Assembly: GCA_946477805.1 (NCBI GenBank)
Contig: CAMKZP010000114.1
Location: forward strand, 1-9,178
Direction: 5' to 3'
Origin: an uncultured Enterobacter sp.
Lineage (GTDB): Bacteria; Pseudomonadota; Gammaproteobacteria; Enterobacterales; Enterobacteriaceae
Length of the DNA stretch: 9,178 nt
Positions within the stretch are counted from its first letter, which is position 1. The number at the start of each line of letters is the position of its first letter. The notes below the pieces were generated by a model. It ran no database searches and had not been told where the DNA came from. It saw nothing but the letters and a program-made list of their open reading frames with translations. Position numbers and translations under genes: made by a program. This document shows positions 1 to 5,402 of this stretch, one piece after another.

Positions 1-293
1 AAGGAGAATGGCTGTGCCATACGGACGATGGTGTCGTATACGGCGGTATCACCGTGCGGGTGATATTTACCGATAACGTCACCCACGACGCGGGCAGATT
101 TTTTATAGGCTTTATTCCAGTCATTGCCCAATACGTTCATGGCGTATAGTACGCGACGGTGTACCGGCTTAAGGCCATCGCGGACGTCCGGCAGCGCACG
201 GCCAACAATGACCGACATCGCATAGTCCAGATAGGAGCTCTTCAGCTCTTCCTCGATGTTAACCGGTGTAATTTCTCTCGCAAGGTCGCTCAT
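1..293 (-). CDS. gyrA: DNA gyrase subunit A, N-terminal fragment (5' end of gene only)
   Basis: This is the first 97 codons of the gyrase A subunit; the gene runs off the left edge of the window. GyrA is the breakage-reunion half of the A2B2 type II topoisomerase that introduces negative supercoils into DNA. The protein begins MSDLAREITPVNIEEELKSS, as in E. coli, and runs into the winged-helix DNA-binding region with the quinolone-resistance hot spot HPHGDTAVYDTIVR at residues 78-91. Codon 83 is ACC (positions 47-45), which is Thr; E. coli has Ser there. Codon 87 is GAC (positions 35-33), Asp, the unmutated state. Codon 81 is Gly. The catalytic Tyr (122 in E. coli) lies outside the window. 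The start ATG (293-291) is preceded by an AGAGGG ribosome-binding site at 310-305. The gene is transcribed divergently from ubiG, as in E. coli. Identification is secure. Confidence 0.98.
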   Translation of the reverse strand, partial: MSDLAREITPVNIEEELKSSYLDYAMSVIVGRALPDVRDGLKPVHRRVLYAMNVLGNDWNKAYKKSARVVGDVIGKYHPHGDTAVYDTIVRMAQPFS

Positions 294-330
294 CTAACCG
301 CTATCCCTCTACTGTATCCCGGATTCAAAG

Positions 331-368
331 GTCGCAAATTATAACACAGCCGCGGTGATTGAGGTAAA
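331..368 (-). promoter_or_regulatory. Candidate gyrA sigma70 promoter
   Basis: On the minus strand a perfect TATAAT -10 box lies at 343-338. The -35 is poor: TACCTC (366-361) gives 17-bp spacing and TTTACC (368-363) gives 19-bp spacing. The expected start is near 331, leaving a leader of about 40 nt. The bases just after the -10 box include TTTGCGACC, a GC-containing discriminator. In E. coli, gyrA transcription rises when DNA relaxes, and this behaviour is linked to the -10 and start region of its promoter. The -10 box is seen directly; the regulation is known for E. coli and only inferred here. Confidence 0.6.
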
Positions 369-376
369 CCAATAAG

Positions 377-411
377 CTTTATTCACCCGCGCGGGCTGAT
401 ATACTCCGAAG
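377..411 (+). promoter_or_regulatory. Candidate ubiG promoter with extended -10
   Basis: The plus strand carries TGATATACT at 397-405: a TG extension, one base, then a -10 hexamer TATACT (400-405). The matching -35 region (CTTTAT, 377-382, 17-bp spacer) is weak, which is usual for extended -10 promoters. The expected start is near 411-412, about 28 nt before the ubiG ATG. It stands back to back with the gyrA promoter: the two -35 regions are only about 10-15 bp apart, so polymerase binding at one could affect the other. Confidence 0.55.
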
Positions 412-439
412 TCTTGCAAAATAAGGAGTAAAAGCGCCC

Positions 440-1168
440 ATGAATGCCGAAAAATCCCCGGTGGCTCACAACGTTGACCATGAAGAGATTGCCAAATTTG
501 AAGCGGTGGCGTCCCGCTGGTGGGATCTCGAAGGTGAGTTCAAACCGCTGCACCGCATTAACCCCTTGCGTCTGGGCTATATCGCGGAGCGTTCCGGTGG
601 CCTGTTCGGTAAGAACGTGCTCGACGTGGGCTGCGGCGGCGGCATCCTGGCAGAGAGCATGGCGCGCGAAGGGGCAACCGTCACCGGTCTGGATATGGGC
701 TTTGAACCTTTGCAGGTTGCACGGCTTCATGCCCTGGAATCCGGCGTGCAGGTAGAGTACGTGCAGGAAACCGTGGAAGAGCATGCGGCGAAACATGCCC
801 ACCAGTACGATGTCGTCACCTGTATGGAGATGCTGGAGCACGTTCCCGATCCGCAATCCGTTGTCAATGCCTGTGCAAAACTGGTTAAACCGGGCGGTCA
901 GGTGTTTTTCTCCACCATCAACCGCAACGGTAAAGCCTGGCTGATGGCGGTCGTTGGCGCCGAGTATGTTCTGCGCATGGTGCCGAAAGGGACGCACGAC
1001 GTGAAGAAATTCATCAAGCCTGCCGAGCTGTTAGGCTGGGTTGATCAGACCTGGCTCAGGGAGCAGCACATCACGGGTCTGCATTACAATCCGTTAACGG
1101 ATAAATTTAAGCTCGCGCCGGGCGTGGATGTTAACTATATGTTGCATACAACAGCCAAAAACGACTAA
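440..1168 (+). CDS. ubiG: Ubiquinone biosynthesis O-methyltransferase
   Basis: UbiG is an SAM-dependent methyltransferase that carries out both O-methylations of ubiquinone synthesis: the catechol hydroxyl early in the pathway, and 3-demethylubiquinol at the end. The 242-residue product is close to the 240 of E. coli and nearly identical through its core. The class I methyltransferase fold is visible: motif I VLDVGCGGG at residues 60-68 (SAM-binding loop), the acidic GLD ending at residue 85 (ribose contact), DVVTCMEMLEHVPDP at 124-138, and LVKPGGQVFFST at 148-159. The stretch around residues 166-195 (KAWLMAVVGAEYVLRM onward) corresponds to the region reported to attach E. coli UbiG to membrane lipid. 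The ATG at 440 has AAGGAG at 423-428, an 11-base spacing. The gene stands alone, divergent from gyrA and followed by a candidate hairpin terminator. Nothing looks broken. Confidence 0.98.
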   Translation: MNAEKSPVAHNVDHEEIAKFEAVASRWWDLEGEFKPLHRINPLRLGYIAERSGGLFGKNVLDVGCGGGILAESMAREGATVTGLDMGFEPLQVARLHALESGVQVEYVQETVEEHAAKHAHQYDVVTCMEMLEHVPDPQSVVNACAKLVKPGGQVFFSTINRNGKAWLMAVVGAEYVLRMVPKGTHDVKKFIKPAELLGWVDQTWLREQHITGLHYNPLTDKFKLAPGVDVNYMLHTTAKND

Positions 1169-1191
1169 CGTCATTCGTTATTCTTATAAAG

Positions 1192-1219
1192 ATTGCGCGA
1201 CGTCATGTTGCGCAATTTT
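1192..1219 (+). terminator. Candidate terminator after ubiG
   Basis: A perfect 7-bp inverted repeat, ATTGCGC (1192-1198) and GCGCAAT (1210-1216), with an 11-base loop, starts 23 bases after the ubiG stop codon and runs into a short T run (1216-1219). The stem has a GC core, but the T tract is short and the loop is long, so it may be weak or simply an mRNA 3'-end stabiliser. Confidence 0.45.
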
Positions 1220-1248
1220 GACGTCTCGTTGAAGAAATCAGCACTCGA

Positions 1249-1305
1249 TCAAATTTTAGATTTTTTTTCCAGATTATTGACAAGTCGTCCAGGCCTTACG
1301 ATACG
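1249..1305 (+). promoter_or_regulatory. AT-rich upstream element and perfect -35 in the nrdA control region
   Basis: The 334-base gap between ubiG and nrdA (1169-1502) holds no convincing gene. Its middle is an AT-rich tract with a run of eight T followed by a perfect TTGACA at 1277-1282. At 17-bp spacing the -10 would be GATACG (1300-1305), only 3 of 6 matches. AT-rich and Fis-binding elements upstream of nrd are known to stimulate transcription in E. coli. Whether this is a distal promoter or an activating upstream element cannot be decided by eye. Confidence 0.3.
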
Positions 1306-1360
1306 AGGACTTAGCCTTTTTTACCCTTTCACAACCTCAATTTAACCTCAAAATCAACTC

Positions 1361-1430
1361 TTGTACTGAAATGATTCGCTACTAGAATACTCACCATCTT
1401 GCGTTAATCTTATCGTAAAACCCCTATATG
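1361..1430 (+). promoter_or_regulatory. Candidate nrdA promoters (two alternatives)
   Basis: Two sigma70-like arrangements are visible. The first is TTGTAC (1361-1366), a 16-bp spacer, and TAGAAT (1383-1388), with an expected start near 1395 and a leader of about 108 nt; this resembles the roughly 110-nt leader I recall for E. coli nrdA. The second is TTGCGT (1399-1404), a long 20-bp spacer, and TATATG (1425-1430), with a start near 1437. The second lies exactly under the two NrdR-box-like sequences, so NrdR binding there would cover it. The sequence does not show which is used. Confidence 0.4.
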
Positions 1431-1436
1431 TAGTAT
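1391..1436 (+). promoter_or_regulatory. NrdR-box-like pair upstream of nrdA
   Basis: NrdR is the ATP/dATP-sensing repressor of ribonucleotide reductase genes. It binds pairs of 16-bp palindromes of the form acaCTATATATAGTgt spaced by about three helical turns. The downstream box here, CCCCTATATGTAGTAT (1421-1436), fits well, with 10 of 11 core positions. The upstream box, TCACCATCTTGCGTTA (1391-1406), is degenerate and is proposed mainly because it begins exactly 30 bp upstream, in register. I am fairly confident of the downstream box and unsure of the upstream one. Confidence 0.5.
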
Positions 1437-1460
1437 TTATCCACAGTCATCTGTGGATAA
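1437..1460. promoter_or_regulatory. Perfect inverted pair of DnaA boxes
   Basis: TTATCCACA (1437-1445) and its exact inverse TGTGGATAA (1452-1460) are both perfect consensus DnaA boxes. Together with flanking bases they make a perfect 10-bp inverted repeat (1437-1446 and 1451-1460) around the 4-base centre TCAT. DnaA binding upstream of nrdA is known in E. coli and links dNTP synthesis to replication initiation. Here the pair directly abuts the downstream NrdR-like box and ends 42 bp before the nrdA start codon. If transcribed, it would also form a hairpin in the leader. Confidence 0.8.
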
Positions 1461-1502
1461 GCGGGGGATATTTTTTTATTTCACGGACAGGTAAAAACCC
1501 AC

Positions 1503-3788
1503 ATGAATCAGAGTCTGCTGGTGACAAAGCGCGACGGTACTACCGAGCGTATCAATCTGGACAAAATCCATCGAGTTCTCGACTGGGCAGCAGAAGGACT
1601 GAACAACGTATCTATCTCCCAGGTTGAGCTGCGATCCCACATCCAGTTCTACGACGGCATCAAAACGTCTGATATCCATGAAACGATCATCAAGGCGGCG
1701 GCTGATTTAATCTCCCGCGACGCGCCGGATTATCAGTACCTCGCTGCACGTCTGGCCATCTTCCACCTGCGTAAAAAAGCCTACGGCCAGTTTGAGCCGC
1801 CGAAGCTGTACGCTCACGTGGTGAAAATGGTTGAGCTGGGCAAATACGACACGCATCTGCTGGAAGACTATACGGAAGAAGAGTTCGAGCAGATGAACGG
1901 GTTTATCGATCACTGGCGCGACATGAACTTCTCCTACGCGGCGGTGAAGCAGCTCGAAGGCAAATACCTGGTTCAGAACCGCGTCACGGGCGAAATCTAC
2001 GAGAGCGCCCAGTTCCTCTATATTCTGGTGGCCGCCTGCCTGTTCTCTAACTACCCGCGTGACACGCGTCTGGAATACGTGAAGCGTTTCTACGATGCGG
2101 TTTCTACGTTCAAAATTTCGCTGCCGACACCAATCATGTCCGGCGTGCGTACTCCTACCCGTCAGTTCAGCTCCTGCGTGCTGATCGAGTGCGGTGACAG
2201 CCTGGACTCCATCAACGCCACCTCCAGCGCGATTGTAAAATACGTTTCCCAGCGTGCCGGGATCGGCATCAACGCCGGCCGTATTCGCGCGCTGGGCAGC
2301 CCGATTCGCGGCGGTGAAGCGTTCCACACCGGCTGTATCCCGTTCTACAAGCACTTCCAGACGGCGGTGAAATCCTGCTCTCAGGGCGGCGTGCGCGGCG
2401 GTGCAGCAACCCTGTTCTACCCGATGTGGCACCTGGAAGTGGAAAGCCTGCTGGTGCTGAAAAACAACCGCGGCGTGGAAGGCAACCGCGTGCGCCACAT
2501 GGACTACGGCGTGCAGATCAACAAGCTGATGTACACCCGTCTGCTGAAAGGTGAAGAGATCACCCTGTTCAGCCCGTCCGACGTGCCGGGCCTGTACGAC
2601 GCCTTCTTTGCCGATCAGGACGAGTTTGAGCGTCTGTACACCAAATACGAAAAAGACGACAGCATTCGCAAGCAGCGCGTGAAGGCGGTAGACCTGTTCT
2701 CCCTGATGATGCAGGAGCGTGCTTCTACGGGCCGCATTTACATCCAGAACGTTGACCACTGCAACACCCACAGCCCGTTCGATCCGGTGGTTGCGCCAGT
2801 GCGCCAGTCCAACCTGTGCCTGGAGATCGCCCTGCCGACCAAACCGCTGGAAGACGTCAACGACGAAAACGGCGAAATCGCGCTGTGTACGCTTTCCGCG
2901 TTTAACCTGGGCGCGATCAAGAGCCTGGACGAGCTGGAAGAGCTGGCCGTGCTGGCGGTACGTGCGCTCGACGCCCTGCTGGACTACCAGGATTACCCCA
3001 TCCCGGCGGCAAAACGCGGCGCAATGGGCCGTCGTACCCTGGGTATCGGCGTGATCAACTTCGCCTACTGGCTGGCGAAAAACGGCAAGCGTTACTCCGA
3101 CGGCAGCGCCAACAACCTGACCCACCAGACGTTTGAAGCTATTCAGTACTACCTGATGAAAGCCTCTAACGAGCTGGCGAAAGAGCAAGGCGCGTGCCCG
3201 TGGTTCAATGAAACCACCTACGCCAAAGGCATTCTGCCGATCGACACCTATAAGAAAGACCTGGATGCGATCGTCAGCGAGCCTCTGCACCTCGACTGGG
3301 AAGGGCTGCGCGAGTCCATCAAAACCCACGGCCTGCGTAACTCAACGCTCTCTGCCCTGATGCCGTCTGAGACCTCCTCGCAGATCTCTAACGCCACCAA
3401 CGGCATCGAGCCGCCGCGCGGCCACGTGAGCATCAAAGCGTCGAAAGACGGCGTGCTGCGTCAGGTGGTGCCGGATTACGAAACGCTGGGCAACAACTAC
3501 GAGCTGCTGTGGGAAATGCCAAACAACGACGGCTACCTGCAGCTGGTGGGTATCATGCAGAAGTTTATCGACCAGTCGATCTCTGCTAACACCAACTACG
3601 ACCCGACGCGCTTCCCGTCCGGCAAGGTGCCGATGCAGCAGCTGCTGAAAGACCTGCTGACCGCGTATAAGTTTGGCGTGAAAACCCTGTACTATCACAA
3701 CACCCGTGACGGTGCGGAAGACGCGCAGGACGACATGGTGCCGTCAATTCAGGACGATGGCTGCGAAAGCGGCGCATGTAAGATCTAA
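1503..3788 (+). CDS. nrdA: Ribonucleoside-diphosphate reductase 1, alpha (R1) subunit
   Basis: NrdA is the large catalytic and allosteric subunit of aerobic class Ia ribonucleotide reductase, which makes dNDPs from NDPs in complex with NrdB. At 761 residues it has exactly the E. coli length. The N-terminal ATP-cone (about residues 5-95, VTKRDGTTERINLDKIHRVL) is the overall activity switch sensing ATP and dATP. Active-site residues are all in place: Cys225 (FSSC), Asn437-Cys439-Glu441 (SNLCLE; Cys439 is the thiyl radical site), Cys462 (ALCTLSAF), Tyr730-Tyr731 (TLYYHN, radical transfer path) and the C-terminal redox pair Cys754/Cys759 (DGCESGACKI) that takes electrons from thioredoxin or glutaredoxin. 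The ATG has AGG at 1489-1491. Two TAA stops stand in tandem (3786-3791). It is first in the nrdAB-yfaE operon, with a 126-bp gap holding a palindromic repeat before nrdB. No residue looks abnormal. Confidence 0.99.
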   Translation: MNQSLLVTKRDGTTERINLDKIHRVLDWAAEGLNNVSISQVELRSHIQFYDGIKTSDIHETIIKAAADLISRDAPDYQYLAARLAIFHLRKKAYGQFEPPKLYAHVVKMVELGKYDTHLLEDYTEEEFEQMNGFIDHWRDMNFSYAAVKQLEGKYLVQNRVTGEIYESAQFLYILVAACLFSNYPRDTRLEYVKRFYDAVSTFKISLPTPIMSGVRTPTRQFSSCVLIECGDSLDSINATSSAIVKYVSQRAGIGINAGRIRALGSPIRGGEAFHTGCIPFYKHFQTAVKSCSQGGVRGGAATLFYPMWHLEVESLLVLKNNRGVEGNRVRHMDYGVQINKLMYTRLLKGEEITLFSPSDVPGLYDAFFADQDEFERLYTKYEKDDSIRKQRVKAVDLFSLMMQERASTGRIYIQNVDHCNTHSPFDPVVAPVRQSNLCLEIALPTKPLEDVNDENGEIALCTLSAFNLGAIKSLDELEELAVLAVRALDALLDYQDYPIPAAKRGAMGRRTLGIGVINFAYWLAKNGKRYSDGSANNLTHQTFEAIQYYLMKASNELAKEQGACPWFNETTYAKGILPIDTYKKDLDAIVSEPLHLDWEGLRESIKTHGLRNSTLSALMPSETSSQISNATNGIEPPRGHVSIKASKDGVLRQVVPDYETLGNNYELLWEMPNNDGYLQLVGIMQKFIDQSISANTNYDPTRFPSGKVPMQQLLKDLLTAYKFGVKTLYYHNTRDGAEDAQDDMVPSIQDDGCESGACKI

Positions 3789-3795
3789 TAATACG

Positions 3796-3890
3796 CCCCT
3801 CACCCCGGCCCTCTCCCCACAGGGACGAGGGTGAAAAAATTGCTCCGGACGGTTCCCTCTCCCCTCAGGGGAGAGGGTTAGGGTGAGGGG
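3796..3890. repeat. Composite palindromic repeat (REP/BIME-like) between nrdA and nrdB
   Basis: A 95-bp inverted-repeat element fills most of the nrdA-nrdB gap. Its outer arms CCCCTCACCC (3796-3805) and GGGTGAGGGG (3881-3890) are perfect complements. Inside them CCCTCTCCCC (3809-3818) and GGGGAGAGGG (3868-3877) also pair perfectly; only 3-base spacers differ (CGG against TTA). The right half forms its own 10-bp, 3-base-loop hairpin: CCCTCTCCCC (3855-3864), TCA, GGGGAGAGGG (3868-3877). The left half forms an imperfect hairpin (3809-3831). The centre is unrelated sequence. The layout, two inverted hairpin units in an intercistronic gap, is that of REP/BIME elements. A related unit lies after yfaE (5301-5345). 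The likely effect is on mRNA stability or the nrdA-to-nrdB expression ratio. Confidence 0.85.
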
Positions 3891-3914
3891 AAAATAACAC
3901 CACAGGACACATTC

Positions 3915-5045
3915 ATGGCATACACCACCTTTTCACAGACGAAAAACGACCAGCTCAAAGAGCCGATGTTCTTCGGCCAGCCGGTCAACGTGGCACGCTA
4001 CGATCAGCAAAAATATGACATCTTCGAAAAGCTGATTGAAAAGCAACTCTCCTTCTTCTGGCGCCCCGAAGAAGTTGACGTTTCCCGCGACCGCATCGAT
4101 TTCCAGGCGCTGCCGGATCACGAAAAGCACATCTTCCTCAGCAACCTGAAATACCAGACGCTGCTGGACTCCATCCAGGGCCGCAGCCCGAACGTGGCGC
4201 TGCTGCCGCTGATCTCCATTCCGGAGCTGGAAACCTGGGTGGAAACCTGGGCGTTCTCGGAGACGATCCACTCCCGCTCTTACACCCACATCATCCGCAA
4301 CATCGTGAACGATCCGGCGGTGGTGTTTGACGATATCGTCACCAACGAGCAGATCCAGAAGCGCGCGGAAGGCATTGCGCACTACTACGATGAGCTGATC
4401 GAGATGACCAGCTACTGGCACCTGCTGGGCGAAGGCACGCACAACGTGAACGGCAAGACCGTTACCGTGAACCTGCGCGCGCTGAAAAAGCAGCTGTACC
4501 TGTGCCTGATGAGCGTGAACGCGCTGGAAGCCATCCGCTTCTACGTGAGCTTCGCCTGCTCCTTCGCCTTTGCCGAGCGCAAGCTGATGGAAGGCAACGC
4601 CAAAATCATCCGCCTGATCGCCCGCGATGAAGCCCTGCACCTGACCGGGACCCAGCACATGCTGAACCTGCTGCGCAGCGGTACGGACGACCCGGAGATG
4701 GCGGAAATCGCCGAAGAGTGCAAGCAGGAGTGCTACGACCTGTTCGTGCTGGCGGCACAGCAGGAGAAAGAGTGGGCAGACTACCTGTTCCGCGACGGCT
4801 CCATGATTGGCCTGAACAAAGACATTCTGTGCCAGTACGTTGAGTACATCACCAACATCCGCATGCAGGCGGTCGGCCTCGACCTGCCGTTCCAGACGCG
4901 CTCTAACCCTATCCCGTGGATCAACACCTGGCTGGTGTCCGATAACGTACAGGTCGCGCCGCAGGAGGTGGAAGTGAGTTCTTACCTGGTGGGTCAGATT
5001 GATTCTGAAGTCAACACCGACGACCTGAGCGACTTCCAGCTCTGA
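3915..5045 (+). CDS. nrdB: Ribonucleoside-diphosphate reductase 1, beta (R2) subunit
   Basis: NrdB is the small subunit of class Ia ribonucleotide reductase. It holds the diferric-tyrosyl radical cofactor that oxidises the active-site cysteine of NrdA through a long radical path. The 376-residue length matches E. coli. Counting from the initiator Met (one higher than the usual E. coli numbering), the metal ligands and radical site are present: Asp85 (LLDSIQ), Glu116 and His119 (SETIHS), the radical Tyr123 (RSYTH), Glu205 (ALEAIRF), and Glu239 and His242 (RDEALH). The C-terminal tail (DDLSDFQL) corresponds to the flexible peptide that docks onto NrdA. The ATG has AGGA at 3904-3907, a 7-base spacing. 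It sits downstream of the palindromic repeat and overlaps yfaE by one base. It is intact. Confidence 0.99.
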   Translation: MAYTTFSQTKNDQLKEPMFFGQPVNVARYDQQKYDIFEKLIEKQLSFFWRPEEVDVSRDRIDFQALPDHEKHIFLSNLKYQTLLDSIQGRSPNVALLPLISIPELETWVETWAFSETIHSRSYTHIIRNIVNDPAVVFDDIVTNEQIQKRAEGIAHYYDELIEMTSYWHLLGEGTHNVNGKTVTVNLRALKKQLYLCLMSVNALEAIRFYVSFACSFAFAERKLMEGNAKIIRLIARDEALHLTGTQHMLNLLRSGTDDPEMAEIAEECKQECYDLFVLAAQQEKEWADYLFRDGSMIGLNKDILCQYVEYITNIRMQAVGLDLPFQTRSNPIPWINTWLVSDNVQVAPQEVEVSSYLVGQIDSEVNTDDLSDFQL

Positions 5046-5299
5046 TGTCACGCGTGACGCTACGTCTTTCCGGCACGGAAGTTCTGTGTCGGGAAGAGCA
5101 CCCTTCGCTGCTGGTGGCGCTTGAGGCGCACCAGGTGGAGGTAGAGTACCAGTGTCGTTCCGGCTATTGCGGCTCCTGCCGCTGCCGTCTGGTCGCAGGC
5201 CAGGTGGACTGGCTGACCGAACCGCTGGCCTTTATCAACGAAGGTGAAATTTTGCCCTGCTGCTGCCGGGCAAAAGGCGATATTGAGATCGAGATGTAA
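5045..5299 (+). CDS. yfaE: 2Fe-2S ferredoxin for NrdB diferric-tyrosyl cofactor maintenance
   Basis: YfaE is a small plant-type [2Fe-2S] ferredoxin which in E. coli reduces the iron centre of NrdB, so that the tyrosyl radical can be built and repaired. The 84-residue length equals that of E. coli. The cluster loop is C37-RSGY-C42-GS-C45, the Cx4Cx2C ferredoxin pattern; the fourth ligand comes from the C72-C73-C74 run (ILPCCC). An additional Cys47, absent from the E. coli protein as I recall it, follows directly (SCRCRL). The ATG (5045-5047) shares its A with the nrdB TGA stop (5043-5045), so translation is probably coupled: no good independent Shine-Dalgarno stands at the usual distance. It is the last gene of the operon, followed by two hairpin repeats. 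Confidence 0.96.
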   Translation: MSRVTLRLSGTEVLCREEHPSLLVALEAHQVEVEYQCRSGYCGSCRCRLVAGQVDWLTEPLAFINEGEILPCCCRAKGDIEIEM

Positions 5300-5300
5300 T

Positions 5301-5345
5301 TGCCCTTGTCCCCTCTCCCTGTGGGAGAGGGTTAGTATGAGGGCA
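5301..5345. repeat. Palindromic repeat unit after yfaE, related to the nrdA-nrdB element
   Basis: A perfect 9-bp hairpin with a 3-base loop, CCCTCTCCC (5311-5319), TGT, GGGAGAGGG (5323-5331), begins 11 bases after the yfaE stop. It is flanked by a further matched pair, TGCCCT (5301-5306) and AGGGCA (5340-5345). The stem and the following TTAG repeat those of the right half of the 3796-3890 element, so these are family members. It has no T tract, so it is more likely a 3'-end stabiliser or pausing hairpin than a classical intrinsic terminator. Confidence 0.8.
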
Positions 5346-5366
5346 TCCAGCCGCAAAGCCTGATTG

Positions 5367-5392
5367 TCGGGTGACGGCTTCGCCTTACCCGA
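5367..5392. repeat. REP-type hairpin between convergent yfaE and glpQ
   Basis: TCGGGT (5367-5372) and ACCCGA (5387-5392) pair perfectly around an inner GGC-TTC-GCC stem-loop (5376-5384), with an asymmetric internal loop between them. The pattern GGGTGACGGCTTCGCCTTACCC is that of the common enterobacterial REP element. It lies 11 bases beyond the glpQ stop and could act on transcripts from both strands. It has no T run on either side. Confidence 0.75.
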
Positions 5393-5402
5393 CCTGCCAA
5401 AC

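Noticed and set aside
159..344. 61-codon plus-strand open frame across the gyrA start
   Set aside because: It is antisense to the gyrA 5' end and its promoter, with no ribosome-binding site or recognisable content.
383..997. 204-codon open frame antisense to ubiG
   Set aside because: It is a shadow of ubiG, whose reading frame is unmistakable, and would run through the ubiG promoter region.
1707..3329. 540-codon open frame antisense to nrdA
   Set aside because: It lies wholly inside nrdA in the opposite frame, is an effect of GC-rich third positions, has low-complexity Val/Gln/His/Arg-rich content, and has no recognisable domain.
3796..3890. CRISPR repeats or an insertion-sequence remnant between nrdA and nrdB
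   Set aside because: There are no direct repeats with spacers, no transposase fragment and no target duplication; the pattern is purely palindromic.
3933..5051. 372-codon open frame antisense to nrdB
   Set aside because: It mirrors nrdB almost end to end and is Val/His/Gln-rich with no motif; it is a codon-bias shadow.
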